DNA of 64,000 nucleotides from Aquabacterium sp. J223. Its GTDB lineage: Bacteria > Pseudomonadota > Gammaproteobacteria > Burkholderiales > Burkholderiaceae_C. This document shows positions 1-12,000 of the stretch, one piece after another. The first letter of the stretch is position 1. Every line of letters begins with the position of its first letter. Made by a program: the position numbers and the translations under genes. The stretch lies in NCBI RefSeq assembly GCF_024666615.1, contig NZ_CP088297.1, forward strand, positions 1,054,001 through 1,118,000. Direction: 5' to 3'. The notes under the pieces were generated by a model. That model ran no database searches and had not been told where the DNA came from. It saw nothing but the letters and a program-made list of their open reading frames with translations.

Positions 1-1
1 C

Positions 2-295
2 GCCGACCTTGAAGTCGACCCGATTCGCCACCGCGCCGTTCGTGCAGGCCATCGCATCGAACTCACGGCCAAGGAGTTTGCGCTGCTCGCGCTGCTCGTG
101 CAGCGCACAGGCGAGGTGCTGTCGCGCACCGAGATCGCGTCTCTCGTCTGGGACATCCATTTCGATTCCGAGACGAACGTCGTAGACGTGGCGATCCGGC
201 GCCTGCGTGCCAAAGTGGATGAGCCATTCAAGACCAGGCTGATCCACACGGTGCGTGGTGTCGGTTATGTGCTCGAAGAGCGCCCGGAAGCATGA
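2..295 (+). CDS. copR: Heavy-metal response regulator, C-terminal part (CopR/CusR type)
   Basis: Only the DNA-binding end of an OmpR-family response regulator is present; the receiver domain lies left of the window. The reading frame is open from base 2 and shows the winged-helix pattern of the family: [13 protein letters not shown], then the recognition region [13 protein letters not shown] and the closing wing [11 protein letters not shown]. The stop overlaps the ATG of the sensor kinase by four bases, so the two are co-translated. Position directly upstream of copS-copA-copB argues for control of copper resistance; the metal assignment rests on this context. Confidence 0.88.
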   Translation, partial: ADLEVDPIRHRAVRAGHRIELTAKEFALLALLVQRTGEVLSRTEIASLVWDIHFDSETNVVDVAIRRLRAKVDEPFKTRLIHTVRGVGYVLEERPEA

Positions 296-1719
296 CCATC
301 GCCGCCTGGCAATTGCGACTCGCCGAGGCGCCGCTCGCTGTGCGCTTCGCGCTGGCTGTTGGAGTGTTCGGCGTGGTCGTTGCGGGCGCAGCTGCAGGCC
401 TGGGTTACTGGGGTCTGTCGCGTCAACTGGACGCCCGTCTGGACGCTGAACTGGCGGGCAAACAAAGCTTGCTGCAGCATGTTCTGTCCGAGATTCCGAG
501 CGTAGAGCAGATTCCTGCGAACGGACATCGGTTTGGGGATCTGCTGATCGGGCACAAGGGCCTTCACCTTGCGGTCGTCGATCCCCGCACGGACCACCTG
601 CTGGCAACCTTTTCGGCGACCGCCGCGGAGTCCTTGTCCCGAATAAAGGATGCTGTGAGCACCGCGACGCTTCGTTGGCAAGGCCCCGACAAAAAGCGCT
701 ACGTGTCTGTTTCCGGTCCTGCCGCGGTTGGCGACGGGCAGGCAGTTCGGGTCGTGTTGTCGCTGGACTTGGATGAAGATCAACAACTCAAGAGCGGAAT
801 CGTCGGCGCTACATTGCTGACGTTGCCAGTGCTGCTGGCCCTGGTCGTGCTCGGCACCTGGGTAGTCGCCCGGACCAGCCTAGCCCCCTTGAACCGGCTG
901 ACCTCCGTCGCCTCTCACGTCACGACGCACAACCTCCGGCAACGCATCGAACCGCGGGGTCTGCCGGCAGAACTCAGGATGCTGGCGCTTGGCCTCAATG
1001 CCATGCTCGACCGAATCGATGCGGGTGTGCATCGCCTATCGGAGTTTTCTGCCGACCTGGCGCACGAGATGCGCACGCCCGTGGCCACCTTGCTTGGTCG
1101 CACGCAAGTCGCGCTGTCGCAATCGCGTTCGATCGACGACTTGCGTGAAGTGCTGGCCGGCAACGTCGAAGAACTGGACAGGCTGACGCGGTTGATTGCC
1201 GACATGCTGTTCCTGGCGCGCGCCGAAGAAGGGGATCTGGCGTCTACGCGCGCGGATGTTGACTTGGCAGGCGAGGCCGCCAAGGTGGCCGAGTTCCTGT
1301 CCGTCGTGGCCGACGAGAGAGACGTCCGAGTGGAAGTGACCGGCAGCGCGACTGTCCGAGCCGATCAACTCCTGGTGGAGCGGGCGATCACCAATCTACT
1401 GACAAACGCGATACGACACGCTGACGCGCACAGTACCGTGACCATCAATACCCGAATGAACGGTGATAGCGTCGTCGTCGATGTGTCGAACGGTGGCCCG
1501 GGCATTCCAGCGCACCAGCTCACGTGCATATTCGACCGCTTTGTTAGGCTGGACACTGGGCGCGACCGAAGCGGGGGGGCCGGCACTGGGCTGGGCTTGG
1601 CGATCGTCAAGTCAATCATGCGCCTCCATGGCGGGGACGTCGAAGTCACAAGCGAGCTGAACGGGACGACGACCTTCTCACTTGTGTTCCCTCTTCAATC
1701 CAGGGCAGGCACTGGCTGA
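292..1719 (+). CDS. copS: Heavy-metal sensor histidine kinase (CopS/CusS type)
   Basis: Inner-membrane sensor kinase of 475 residues. A first membrane segment lies near residues 17-40 and a second near 168-192, enclosing a periplasmic sensor loop of about 125 residues. A HAMP linker follows, then the dimerisation helix with the phospho-accepting His258 in HEMRTP, and an ATPase domain with NLLTNAIRH (N box), NGGPGIP (G1) and GTGLGLAIV (G2). The periplasmic loop has few Met or His, so the metal cannot be read from it. It pairs with the preceding regulator through a four-base overlap, and copper is inferred from copAB downstream. Confidence 0.9.
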   Translation: MTIAAWQLRLAEAPLAVRFALAVGVFGVVVAGAAAGLGYWGLSRQLDARLDAELAGKQSLLQHVLSEIPSVEQIPANGHRFGDLLIGHKGLHLAVVDPRTDHLLATFSATAAESLSRIKDAVSTATLRWQGPDKKRYVSVSGPAAVGDGQAVRVVLSLDLDEDQQLKSGIVGATLLTLPVLLALVVLGTWVVARTSLAPLNRLTSVASHVTTHNLRQRIEPRGLPAELRMLALGLNAMLDRIDAGVHRLSEFSADLAHEMRTPVATLLGRTQVALSQSRSIDDLREVLAGNVEELDRLTRLIADMLFLARAEEGDLASTRADVDLAGEAAKVAEFLSVVADERDVRVEVTGSATVRADQLLVERAITNLLTNAIRHADAHSTVTINTRMNGDSVVVDVSNGGPGIPAHQLTCIFDRFVRLDTGRDRSGGAGTGLGLAIVKSIMRLHGGDVEVTSELNGTTTFSLVFPLQSRAGTG

Positions 1720-1795
1720 CGACTATGTTCAGTACAACTAGAAGTTAGGCACGGTCGTTGCTGACAGACCCGCCTGGCCTTCAGGATTAGCCGAC

Positions 1796-3826
1796 ATGAC
1801 GATCGACCATCAACGGCGCCGCTTCTCGATCGGAGTGGGCCTTGCGACCTGCGGGGTGGCCGCGGGCGGGTTCGCTGCACAACGCGCTGCGGCCCAAGCG
1901 CCTGATGGCCGGCCCGCGAGCGGCGCCCCGCCCATGCTCTCGGGCACCGAGTTCGACCTGAGCATTGGGACCACTGCTGTCAACTTTACCGGTGCCCAAC
2001 GCACAGCGATCACGGTCAACGGCTCGTTGCCTGCGCCGGTGCTGCGCTGGAAGCAGGGCACCACGGTGACGATGCGTGTCACCAACACGCTGGCTGAGGC
2101 GACGTCGATTCATTGGCATGGCCTGCTGCTGCCGTTCCGCATGGATGGCGTGCCGGGCATCAGCTTCGATGGCATCCGGCCTGGGGAGACCTTTGTCTAC
2201 CGCTTTCCGGTGGTGCAGAGCGGTACCTACTGGTATCACAGCCACAGCGCGTTTCAGGAGCAGCTCGGGCTGTACGGGCCTATCGTCATCGACCCCGAAG
2301 GCGCTAACCCGGTGACAAGTGACCGCGAGCATGTGATGTTTCTGAGTGACTGGACGGACGAGACGCCGGAGCGGCTGTTCGCGAAGCTGAAGATCCAGTC
2401 CGATTACTACAACTTCCAGGTGCCGACAGTCGGCGACTTCATGCGCGACATGTCGCAGATGGGCTGGAAAGCGGCATGGGCTCGGCGCAAGGAATGGAAC
2501 CAGATGCGGATGAGCCCGACCGACACCGTCGATGTGTCATCGGCAGCCTACACCTACCTCGTCAACGGCCATCCGCCGACATCAAATTGGACCGCCATTG
2601 CGCGCCCCGGCGAGCGCGTGCGGTTGCGTTTCGTCAACGGCTCGGCGTCGAGCATCTTCGACGTGCGCATCCCCGGGCTGCCGATGACGGTCGTGGCCAC
2701 CGACGGACAGGACGTTCAGCCGGTGACGGTGGACGAGTTCCGCATCTCGACCGCCGAAACCTATGACGTGATCGTGCAACTGCCCGAGGAGCGCGCGTAC
2801 ACGGTCTTCGTGCAGTCGATCGACCGCATGGGCTATGCGCGGGCCACGCTCGCGCCTCACGCCGGCCTGCAGGCCGAGGTGCCGCCGCTGGACCCACGCA
2901 CCTGGCTGACGATGGCCGACATGGGCATGGGCGGCATGAAGATGGACGCCGGCATGCCGGGCATGAGCGACATGCAAGGCGGCGGGAAGCAGGGTATGCA
3001 AGGCATGCAGGGCATGGGCGGCGGCTCCGTCCGCAGCGCTGACAAGGCAGCTTCCACTGCGGCTGCGCCCGACTCCGGCGCTGGTGCCGGGCACGACATG
3101 TCGTCGATGCCTGGCATGCGGGGCATGCCGGCGCCAGGCGGGCATCGCATGGACGGCATGCAGGAAAAGAACCTCGCCCCTGCCGCTGCGGCTTCTGCTG
3201 CTTCCGCGTCAAAGCAGGCAGCGGCGCGCGCGGGACACGACATGTCGTCTATGCCCGGTATGCAAGGCGGCAGCATGCAGGGCATGCAGGGCATGCAAGG
3301 CAGCGACATGGGTGCGATGAAAATGGAGCAGCCCAGCGTCGCCATCGACAACCGCGCGATGAACCCCGGGCCTTCAGTCAACGACCCAGGCCCGCGGCTG
3401 CGCGACAACGGCCGCCGCGTGCTGGTCTACGCCGACCTGCACACCGTCGGCGGGCCGATCGATCCGCGGCCACCAGGGCGCGAGATCGTGCTTCGCCTGA
3501 CCGGCAACATGCGCCGCTTCATCTGGGGATTCGACGGCAAGAAGTACTCGGAGGCCGAGCCGATCCGGCTGCGTTTCGGCGAGCGCGTGCGCATCACGCT
3601 GATCAACGACACCATGATGTCGCACCCGATCCACCTGCACGGCATGTGGAGCGAGGTCGAGGACGCCGACGGCCAATTCCTGGTGCGCAAGCACACCGTC
3701 AACGTCAACCCGGGCAGCCGCTTGAGCTACCGCGTGAGCGTCGATGCGCCCGGCCAGTGGGCATTCCACTGCCATCTGCTCTATCACATGGAGTCCGGCA
3801 TGTTCAGGAAGGTGGTGGTCGAATGA
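1796..3826 (+). CDS. copA: Periplasmic multicopper oxidase, copper resistance protein CopA
   Basis: 676-residue copper-inducible multicopper oxidase that binds or oxidises Cu(I) in the periplasm. It begins with a Tat-type signal (RRRFSIG, then a hydrophobic stretch ending AAAQA). N-terminal copper ligands are visible in HWHGLL and WYHSHS; C-terminal ligands in HPIHLHG (610-615) and HCHLLYHMESGM (from 658), which form the type 1, 2 and 3 sites. Between them, about residues 370-520, lies a long Met-rich linker of repeated MxGM and GMQGM units with two near-identical HDMSSMPGM blocks. The stop overlaps the copB start by four bases. Confidence 0.95.
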   Translation: MTIDHQRRRFSIGVGLATCGVAAGGFAAQRAAAQAPDGRPASGAPPMLSGTEFDLSIGTTAVNFTGAQRTAITVNGSLPAPVLRWKQGTTVTMRVTNTLAEATSIHWHGLLLPFRMDGVPGISFDGIRPGETFVYRFPVVQSGTYWYHSHSAFQEQLGLYGPIVIDPEGANPVTSDREHVMFLSDWTDETPERLFAKLKIQSDYYNFQVPTVGDFMRDMSQMGWKAAWARRKEWNQMRMSPTDTVDVSSAAYTYLVNGHPPTSNWTAIARPGERVRLRFVNGSASSIFDVRIPGLPMTVVATDGQDVQPVTVDEFRISTAETYDVIVQLPEERAYTVFVQSIDRMGYARATLAPHAGLQAEVPPLDPRTWLTMADMGMGGMKMDAGMPGMSDMQGGGKQGMQGMQGMGGGSVRSADKAASTAAAPDSGAGAGHDMSSMPGMRGMPAPGGHRMDGMQEKNLAPAAAASAASASKQAAARAGHDMSSMPGMQGGSMQGMQGMQGSDMGAMKMEQPSVAIDNRAMNPGPSVNDPGPRLRDNGRRVLVYADLHTVGGPIDPRPPGREIVLRLTGNMRRFIWGFDGKKYSEAEPIRLRFGERVRITLINDTMMSHPIHLHGMWSEVEDADGQFLVRKHTVNVNPGSRLSYRVSVDAPGQWAFHCHLLYHMESGMFRKVVVE

Positions 3827-4728
3827 ACCCGCACAGCGCGCAGGGAAGGGGCCTCGTTCCCGCGATCGCCGCAGCGGCGCTGCTGACAGCGGCTTCGGCC
3901 ATTGCGCAGCAAGGGCCTGCTGGCATGGGCGGCATGGGTGGCATGGGCGGCGGGATGGGGAGGGGCATGCCGATGCCGAGCCGCGACACCCCGGCGGTCA
4001 CGCCCGGCCGGCCCAGCTCCCCGGCCGCGTCACGCGCCGACGGCGAGGTCCCCATGGCGACCAACACCCGCGGCCCCATGTCGTCACCGGTGTCCGATGA
4101 CATGTCATTTGGTCAGGTGCTGATCGACGAGTTCGAGTACGGCCGCGCACGGGGCGGAGCGAATGCGCTCTCTTGGAACGCCCAAGCCTGGTACGGCCGC
4201 GATTACAACCGCGTCTGGCTGAAGGCACGGGGCGAGCGGCAGGACGGCCGCACCCAGGACGCGAGTGCGGACCTGTTGTGGTCCAAGCCGGTCGCGACGT
4301 TCTGGGACCTGCAGGCCGGCATTCGCCGCGATTTCGGGCAAGGGTCGCAGCGCACCTGGGGCGCCTTTGGCGTGCAGGGCCTAGCGCCCTACTTCTTCAA
4401 CATCGAGGCGACGGCATACTTCGCCCGCAGCCGGGCCGCCGCGCGCCTGCGGGCCCAGTATGACTTCGTGCTCACACAGCGCATGTTCCTGACGCCCGAG
4501 ATTGAGGCAGACCTATACAGCCGCTCGGAGCCGGCGGCCGGCATCGGCAGCGGCTTGTCGAGCGTGAACACTGGGCTGCGGCTGCGCTACGAGATACGCC
4601 GCGAGTTCGCGCCGTACATCGGCCTGTCGCGGTCGTGGCTCGCGGGCAATACCGCTGAACTGGCGCGTGCCGCAGGCGAGCGCACCTCAGAGCTGCGCTG
4701 GGTTGCGGGGGTGCGCATTTGGTTCTGA
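3823..4728 (+). CDS. copB: Outer-membrane copper resistance protein CopB
   Basis: 301-residue CopB. The chosen ATG overlaps the copA stop and is followed by a signal peptide (AAIAAAALLTAASAIAQQ-like). After cleavage comes a short Met/Gly-rich copper-binding stretch, then a region that matches the CopB outer-membrane beta-barrel: FEYGRARGGANALSWNAQAWYGRDYNRVWLKARGE and a terminal WVAGVRIWF ending in phenylalanine, typical of outer-membrane proteins. CopB works with CopA to hold copper outside the cytoplasm. An upstream in-frame extension to 3646 is inside copA and is not likely used. Confidence 0.93.
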   Translation: MNPHSAQGRGLVPAIAAAALLTAASAIAQQGPAGMGGMGGMGGGMGRGMPMPSRDTPAVTPGRPSSPAASRADGEVPMATNTRGPMSSPVSDDMSFGQVLIDEFEYGRARGGANALSWNAQAWYGRDYNRVWLKARGERQDGRTQDASADLLWSKPVATFWDLQAGIRRDFGQGSQRTWGAFGVQGLAPYFFNIEATAYFARSRAAARLRAQYDFVLTQRMFLTPEIEADLYSRSEPAAGIGSGLSSVNTGLRLRYEIRREFAPYIGLSRSWLAGNTAELARAAGERTSELRWVAGVRIWF

Positions 4729-4741
4729 AAGCGACCGCAGC

Positions 4742-4757
4742 GCGGCGTCAGCGCCGC
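4742..4757. terminator. Small hairpin between convergent copB and DUF305 genes
   Basis: Perfect six-base inverted repeat GCGGCG / CGCCGC with a four-base loop, in the 33-bp gap between two converging genes. It lacks a T tract on either strand, so it is at best a weak or Rho-assisted terminator. Confidence 0.3.
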
Positions 4758-4761
4758 CCCT

Positions 4762-5109
4762 CTACTTGTTCACGCTCAGCCACTTGTCGATCTGCGCGAT
4801 CTCCTTCTGCTGCTCGGCGATGGTCTTGCGCGCCATTGCCTTCATCTCGGGCGATTTGCCGTTCTCAACTTCCGCCTTTGCCATGTCGATTGCCAGTTGG
4901 TGATGCGTGCGCATCAGCATAGCGAAGTCCTTGTCGGTATCGCCGCTGAACTGCATTGACTGCATCTTTTGCATGCCGCCCAACATCTGCTCGTGCATCT
5001 GCCGCGAGCCCGAACCCATCGGCGCCGCGGCGCTTTGAGCCAGCACGAGGCTGCTGGAAAGCAACAGCGTCGTCAGGCCGGCAACAGAGGGAAGTGAAAA
5101 GAGGTTCAT
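4762..5109 (-). CDS. Exported DUF305 family protein
   Basis: 115 residues from an ATG preceded by AGGA seven bases upstream. A signal peptide covers about residues 1-25 (VAGLTTLLLSSSLVLAQ). The mature part carries the DUF305 signature HHQLAIDMAKAEVENGKSPEMKAMARKTIAEQQKEI, a ferritin-like helical pair with paired His that is common in metal-resistance loci. It is the last gene of a five-gene minus-strand unit led by copZ. Metal binding in the periplasm is inferred from family and context; no enzymatic role is established. Confidence 0.85.
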   Translation of the reverse strand: MNLFSLPSVAGLTTLLLSSSLVLAQSAAAPMGSGSRQMHEQMLGGMQKMQSMQFSGDTDKDFAMLMRTHHQLAIDMAKAEVENGKSPEMKAMARKTIAEQQKEIAQIDKWLSVNK

Positions 5110-5140
5110 GAGCAGTCCTGTTGAAGCGTCGAAGACGCGA

Positions 5141-5839
5141 TCAGCGGTTGTCTTGGCCGCCGCCTCGGGGCCCATCGTCGCGGGGTTGCAGTGGGTCGAG
5201 GCCCCGGAACGGCTGGAAGTCGACGATGCCGAAGTGCTTTTTCAGCTCCGTGCGCATCATCTGGATGTCGGCGGTCTGGTTGTGCCAGGCCATGTTGCAC
5301 TCACGGCGCAGGTCCTCATGAGCGAGGTCGGTGCCCGTCACGCAGCCGTTCACTGGCTCCAGCAGCATGTAGTGGTGACGGCTGAAGCTTTCATAGAAGG
5401 ACCGGTTGAAAGCGGCGCCTGCAGGCGTCCGCTCAAGGACCGCGATCGCGGCCCTGCCGTCCTCCCGCAGGCGAGGCTGGTGGTCTACACCGTACCAATC
5501 GCGCAGGAAGCGCTGCATCGTCATGATTTCCTCGCGCTGCATGCGGTTGTTGCGCCGTGCCAGCGACTTGAGATCGTCCAGCGTCGCCTTGGCCGGCGTT
5601 GCGCCAAACCCCGGGGTTGGCGCCGTGCCCTCGGACGCTGCGATGTCCGGCGAACGCTGCATGTCAGTGCCGGCGGCCAGTTCGGTCATGCGAAGAGCCG
5701 AGTAGTGGTGGTCGATCGTCAGCTTCATGAACTCGATCTCGAAGCGGGCCGTGCGTCCCTGCCCCGGCGAGTCGGCAACGGCGGGCACCTGGGCGAAGGC
5801 GAGTGCCAAGGCGCTCACGAGGGTGGTCAGCAATTTCAT
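5141..5839 (-). CDS. Exported DUF305-like protein, two-lobed
   Basis: 232 residues starting at MKLLTTLVSALALAFAQ, a clear signal peptide. It carries two ferritin-like halves, one with DHHYSALRMTELA and one with SRHHYMLLEPVNGC, roughly twice a usual DUF305 domain. A central region rich in Arg and Met (NNRMQREEIMTMQRFL) resembles the second helix of DUF305. It lies 31 bases upstream of a shorter DUF305 gene on the same strand and downstream of the Cys-rich copper protein, so a copper-handling periplasmic role is likely but unproven. Confidence 0.75.
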   Translation of the reverse strand: MKLLTTLVSALALAFAQVPAVADSPGQGRTARFEIEFMKLTIDHHYSALRMTELAAGTDMQRSPDIAASEGTAPTPGFGATPAKATLDDLKSLARRNNRMQREEIMTMQRFLRDWYGVDHQPRLREDGRAAIAVLERTPAGAAFNRSFYESFSRHHYMLLEPVNGCVTGTDLAHEDLRRECNMAWHNQTADIQMMRTELKKHFGIVDFQPFRGLDPLQPRDDGPRGGGQDNR

Positions 5840-5905
5840 GAAAATCCCCATGCCACCGGCCGACTTGCGGCCGGCGGCGGTGCGTGAATCGGAACGGATT
5901 GGGCC

Positions 5906-6235
5906 TCAAGCCGCCATCGCGCGGCATTGTTCAGCGCAGCGACGGCAGGCTGCTGCGCAGGCCTGGCAGTGGTCCATCGTGTGCTTGGCGCACTCGTCGG
6001 CGCAGGCTTGGCAGACCTGCGCACACTGCTCGCATAGCTGCTTCGCGAACTCGCTGCCGCGCGCCATGAAGCCGGCGGCAAGCCGGCAGATCGCGGCACA
6101 GTCGGCATCGAGCGCGATGCAGCGCGCCATCATCTGCACGTCCTGCTCCTGCAGGCACGACGCGAAGCAGTGGTCGCACGCCGTTGCGCAGGCGTTGCAG
6201 GCCTCGATGCAGGCTTGGTGAATCTCGTGGGGCAT
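5906..6235 (-). CDS. Cys-rich four-helix bundle copper-binding protein (Csp, DUF326)
   Basis: 109 residues with about 18 cysteines spaced along amphipathic helices as CxxxCxxxC (ACIEACNACATACDHC; LCEQCAQVCQACADEC; HCQACAAACRRCAEQC). This is the pattern of Csp copper storage proteins, which bind many Cu(I) ions inside a four-helix bundle. No signal peptide is visible, so it is the cytosolic Csp3-like type. The ATG at 6235 is chosen because AGGAG lies about seven bases upstream; an eight-residue longer frame has no better site. It lies downstream of a Cu ATPase on the same strand. Confidence 0.9.
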   Translation of the reverse strand: MPHEIHQACIEACNACATACDHCFASCLQEQDVQMMARCIALDADCAAICRLAAGFMARGSEFAKQLCEQCAQVCQACADECAKHTMDHCQACAAACRRCAEQCRAMAA

Positions 6236-6373
6236 GAAGATCTCCTGGTTGGAAGCCATCCGCCTGCGGCGACGGCTGCTGAGGTGGATGAAGGGACGCT
6301 ACTCGAGCCCGTTGCATCCAAGGTGGGGCAAATGACGCGCCCTCCCTCGCCGGAAAGGCGACCTCTCCCGCTC

Positions 6374-8599
<2,226 letters not shown>

Positions 8600-8619
8600 G
8601 GCCGGCTCTCCGTCCGGTG

Positions 8620-8823
8620 CTAGACGACCGGCACCGGCGTGTAGCCGGCGTCGCGGATGGCATCGCCGAGCTCGCTCGCGTCCGACGCCGCCGGTTCGAT
8701 GCGCACGAGGTGCTGGCGCAGATCGATCTCGACCCGCGCCTGCGGGTCGGCGTCCTTCAGCGCCTTGGTGAGGGTGCTGGCGCAATGGCCGCAGGTCATG
8801 TCGGAAACTTGGAATGTGATCAC
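8620..8823 (-). CDS. copZ: Copper chaperone CopZ
   Basis: 67-residue heavy-metal-associated domain (ferredoxin-like fold) with the metal site DMTCGHCAS. It delivers Cu(I) in the cytoplasm to the ATPase encoded 20 bases downstream. The start is GTG, with GGAG eight bases upstream. It is the first gene of the minus-strand copper unit and lies just behind a CueR-type promoter. Confidence 0.92.
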   Translation of the reverse strand: MITFQVSDMTCGHCASTLTKALKDADPQARVEIDLRQHLVRIEPAASDASELGDAIRDAGYTPVPVV

Positions 8824-8858
8824 CGCAGAGCTCCAGTCAGGGGGTTTGAGAAAGGCAC

Positions 8859-8889
8859 ACTCTCATCCTTTCCAATGTGGGAATGTCAA
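8859..8889 (-). promoter_or_regulatory. CueR-type promoter for copZ unit
   Basis: On the minus strand a TTGACA -35 box is followed by a 19-base spacer and GAGAGT. The spacer contains the dyad TTCC-N6-GGAA. An over-long spacer holding a dyad is the hallmark of MerR-family promoters. It faces copZ 36 bases away. Confidence 0.55.
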
Positions 8890-8940
8890 GCGGTACAGAC
8901 ATAACACCCTACAGACAGAAAAGGCATGCAGCGCGACGGC

Positions 8941-8971
8941 TTGACCTTGCCAGCTTGGTAAGGTTGAACAT
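8941..8971 (+). promoter_or_regulatory. CueR-type promoter and operator for the Cu ATPase-cueR unit
   Basis: TTGACC at 8941-8946 overlaps a 21-base dyad at 8944-8964 with arms ACCTTGCC and GGTAAGGT, followed 19 bases after the -35 box by GAACAT. This closely matches the known CueR operator of copA promoters. It lies 34 bases upstream of the ATPase start; the cueR gene is at the end of the unit it controls. Confidence 0.82.
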
Positions 8972-9004
8972 TGCTTTCCTCTTGATCGACCCGGATGCCA
9001 TTTC

Positions 9005-11254
9005 ATGATCCCCGCCGCAGCAGCCAAACCCGACACCGTGTCTCTGACGATCTCCGGCATGACCTGTGCCTCCTGCGTGGCGCGGGTCGAAAAGGCGCTG
9101 CTGAAGGTGCCGGGCGTCGTCTCCGCATCGGTCAACCTGGCCACGGAGAAGGCCACCATCAATGGGCTGGTGACCGCCAGGCACGCGGCGCTGATTGCCG
9201 CAGTCGAGAAGGCGGGCTACGCGGCGCAGTGCTCGGACGAAGCGCGGGCGCCGGTGGACAGCCGATGGCCATCCTGGTGGCCGGTGGCGGCCAGCGCCGT
9301 CCTGACGCTGCCGCTGGTCGCGCCGATGCTGCTGCAGCTCTTCGGCATCGACGCCATGCTCGACGGTTGGCTGCAGCTCGCGCTGGCCACGCCGGTGCAG
9401 TTCTGGCTCGGCGCGGGCTTCTACCGTGCCGGCTGGAAGGCGTTGCGCGCCGGCAGCGGCAACATGGACCTGCTGGTCGCGCTGGGCACGTCGGCCGCCT
9501 ATGGCTTGTCGCTTGTGCTGCTGTGGCAGCACGGGGCGCACGGCATGCCGCACCTGTACTTCGAGGCCTCGGCGGCGGTCATCACGCTGGTGCTGCTGGG
9601 CAAGTGGCTGGAGCAGCGCGCCAAGCACCAGACGGCCGATGCCATCCGCGTGTTGAACGCGTTGCGCCCGGTGACGGCCCGTGTGCGGCGCCACGGTGTG
9701 GAAGCCGAGGTGGCCCTGGCCGACCTGGTGGTGAACGACCTCGTGGTCGTCCGGCCGGGGGACCGTGTCGCGGTCGATGGCGAGATCGTCGAGGGGCGCA
9801 GCCACATCGACGAGTCGCTGATCACCGGCGAGAGCCTGCCGGTCGCCAAGGGCGTGGCCGACAAGGTGACCGGCGGCTCGGTCAACGCCGAAGGCCTGCT
9901 GCTGGTGCGCGCGACGGCGATCGGCGCGGAGACGACGCTGGCGCGCATCATCCGCCTCGTCGAATCCGCCCAGGCTGCGAAGGCGCCGATCCAGCGCATT
10001 GTCGATCGGGTGAGCGCGGTCTTCGTGCCGGTGGTGCTGGGCATCGCGCTCCTCACCTTCCTCGGCTGGCTTGCGGCGGGCGGCGGCTGGCAGCCGGCCC
10101 TCATGAACGCGGTGGCGGTGCTGGTCATCGCCTGCCCGTGTGCGCTCGGGCTGGCCACACCCACCGCCATCATGGCCGGCACCGGCGTGGCGGCGCGGCG
10201 CGGCATCCTGATCAAGGACGCCGAAGCCCTGGAGGTGGCGCATGGCGTGACGGTGGTCGCTTTCGACAAGACCGGCACGCTGACCCAAGGCAGGCCGACG
10301 CTGGCCGCCATCGTCGCGGCGCCCGGGGTGGCGCGCGACGACGTGCTGCGCGGCGCGGCGGCGTTACAGGCCGCCAGCTCGCACCCGCTGGCCACTGCGG
10401 TGCTGGACCGCGCGCGCGGCGATGGGCTGGTGTTCGACGGCGCCGTGGAGGTGCAAGCGCTGCCGGGGCGCGGCGTCGAAGGGCGCATCGGCACTGCCCG
10501 CCTCGCGCTCGGCAGCACCCGGCTGCTGCGCGAGCGCAACCTCGATGCTGGCGCGCTCAATGCCGACGCCGAGCGCTTCGAGCGCGACGGCAGGACCGTC
10601 TCCTGGTTGCTGCGCGATGTTGGCGACGCGGGCACCGGCGCGGCCGTGCTCGGACTGCTGGCCTTTGGCGACACCATCAAGCCCACCGCCCGCACGGCCG
10701 TCGAACGGCTCCATGCACTCGGCATCCGCACTGTGATGCTGACCGGTGACAACCGCGGCAGCGCCGCCGCGGTCGCCCGAGAACTCGGCATCGCCGACGT
10801 GCGCGCCGAGGTGCTGCCGGCCGACAAGGCTGCGGCGGTGAGCGGGCTGCGCGCGGGTGGCGACGTCGTGGCGTTCGTCGGCGACGGGCTCAACGACGGG
10901 CCTGCGCTCGCCGCGGCGTCCTGCGGCTTTGCCATGGCCGGCGGCGCGGACGTGGCCACCGAAACCGCCGGCATCACGCTGATGCGCGGCGATCCGCGCC
11001 TGGTCGCCGACTCGCTCGACATCTCGCGTCGCACCTACGCGAAGATCCAGCAGAACCTGTGGTGGGCCTTCGGCTACAACGTGCTCGGCATTCCGCTGGC
11101 TGCGCTCGGCCTGCTGAACCCCGTCATCGCCGGGGCCGCGATGGCGTTCAGCAGCGTCAGCGTCGTGATGAACGCGCTGACCCTGCGCCGCTGGCGCGGC
11201 TCGGCGGTGGACGCGGTCTCCCTTCCGGTCCCAACGGTAGGAGCAACTGGATGA
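9005..11254 (+). CDS. Copper-translocating P1B-type ATPase (CopA/CueA type)
   Basis: 749-residue inner-membrane Cu(I) exporter. One N-terminal metal-binding domain carries GMTCASC at about residues 18-24. CPC lies near residue 376, DKTGT near 421 and GDGLND near 625; the final helices carry FGYN and MAFSSVSVV, fitting Cu(I) specificity. Unlike the ATPase on the other strand it has the classical metal-binding domain, so the island carries two distinct copper pumps. The stop overlaps the cueR start (ATGA), and the promoter upstream has a CueR dyad. Confidence 0.95.
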   Translation: MIPAAAAKPDTVSLTISGMTCASCVARVEKALLKVPGVVSASVNLATEKATINGLVTARHAALIAAVEKAGYAAQCSDEARAPVDSRWPSWWPVAASAVLTLPLVAPMLLQLFGIDAMLDGWLQLALATPVQFWLGAGFYRAGWKALRAGSGNMDLLVALGTSAAYGLSLVLLWQHGAHGMPHLYFEASAAVITLVLLGKWLEQRAKHQTADAIRVLNALRPVTARVRRHGVEAEVALADLVVNDLVVVRPGDRVAVDGEIVEGRSHIDESLITGESLPVAKGVADKVTGGSVNAEGLLLVRATAIGAETTLARIIRLVESAQAAKAPIQRIVDRVSAVFVPVVLGIALLTFLGWLAAGGGWQPALMNAVAVLVIACPCALGLATPTAIMAGTGVAARRGILIKDAEALEVAHGVTVVAFDKTGTLTQGRPTLAAIVAAPGVARDDVLRGAAALQAASSHPLATAVLDRARGDGLVFDGAVEVQALPGRGVEGRIGTARLALGSTRLLRERNLDAGALNADAERFERDGRTVSWLLRDVGDAGTGAAVLGLLAFGDTIKPTARTAVERLHALGIRTVMLTGDNRGSAAAVARELGIADVRAEVLPADKAAAVSGLRAGGDVVAFVGDGLNDGPALAAASCGFAMAGGADVATETAGITLMRGDPRLVADSLDISRRTYAKIQQNLWWAFGYNVLGIPLAALGLLNPVIAGAAMAFSSVSVVMNALTLRRWRGSAVDAVSLPVPTVGATG

Positions 11255-11721
11255 CGACGATGAACATCGGCGAAGCCGCCAAGGCCAGCGGCGTGTCGGC
11301 CAAGATGATTCGCCACTACGAGAGCGTGGGCCTGTTCCCGCAGGCGACGCGCACCGAGTCCGGCTACCGGCGGTACGGCGACAACGAGGTGAACACGCTG
11401 CGCTTCATCCGCCAGTCGCGCGACCTCGGCTTCTCCATCGAGCAGATCCGCGAGCTGCTGGGCCTGTGGCAGAACCGTCGGCGGCCAAGTCGCCTGGTCA
11501 AGGCCCTGGCCGAGGCGCACATCAACGAGCTGGACGCCAAGCTGCGGGAGATCCAGGCGATGAAGGCGACCCTGCAGCACCTGGTACAGGGCTGCCACGG
11601 CGACGACCGCCCCGACTGCCCGATCATTGAGACGCTATCGAGCGAGCATGGCGTCGCGGCGTCGGCGTCGCCAAATGGCGTCTCGCCACGTCGCCGTGGG
11701 CTGCGCCAAGGAATGTCATGA
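11251..11721 (+). CDS. cueR: Cu(I)-responsive MerR-family regulator CueR
   Basis: 156 residues. The N-terminal MerR winged helix reads [25 protein letters not shown], followed by [15 protein letters not shown] and a long dimerisation helix. The metal loop [12 protein letters not shown] places Cys115 and Cys123 eight residues apart, as in E. coli CueR (Cys112/Cys120). The C-terminal 25 residues (after ETLSSEHG) run longer than usual and are Arg/Ser-rich. The start at 11251 overlaps the ATPase stop; a second ATG three codons later is possible. It should activate both CueR-type promoters at 8859-8971. Confidence 0.94.
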   Translation: MTTMNIGEAAKASGVSAKMIRHYESVGLFPQATRTESGYRRYGDNEVNTLRFIRQSRDLGFSIEQIRELLGLWQNRRRPSRLVKALAEAHINELDAKLREIQAMKATLQHLVQGCHGDDRPDCPIIETLSSEHGVAASASPNGVSPRRRGLRQGMS

Positions 11722-12000
11722 GGCGCTGATTTTTTGCGCAGGCCCGTCGCTGGCCTCGAGTTCAGTGTGGTGCCAAACGCCATCGCCCTCGCGGGGCGCA
11801 CATCGCTGGGCAAAACTAGTTCAGCGGTATGACAAGCTCCCACCGCTTCCCGCGCGCCAGCTGTTGGTTGGCACCGCAGGACCGTTCAGCGAGCGTGAAC
11901 GCTGCGCTGAATCTGTCACCACGTCGTCACACGTCGGCTATACATTTCGACTCTGCTAGAAACGCAAGAAAGCGCTGTGTACCGCCATGGGATGGCAGAC
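11722..12000. other. Intergenic region before the arsenic operon
   Basis: About 280 bases without a convincing gene. The GC content is lower than in most of the window. Near the right end, TATACA at 11939-11944 could be a -10 box, and TTTC-N10-GAAA at 11945-11962 is an imperfect inverted repeat in the right place for an ArsR operator. Both are weak calls. Confidence 0.3.

Noticed and set aside
2930-3310. CRISPR-like or tandem DNA repeat array
   Set aside because: The repeats are irregular, in frame and explained by Met/Gly coding repeats; there are no unique spacers.
2857-3408. Minus-strand Cys/Met/Pro-rich protein opposite copA
   Set aside because: It is the reverse reading of the Met-rich CopA linker; the repeats (PCMPCMPC) mirror GMQGM codons and there is no ribosome site.
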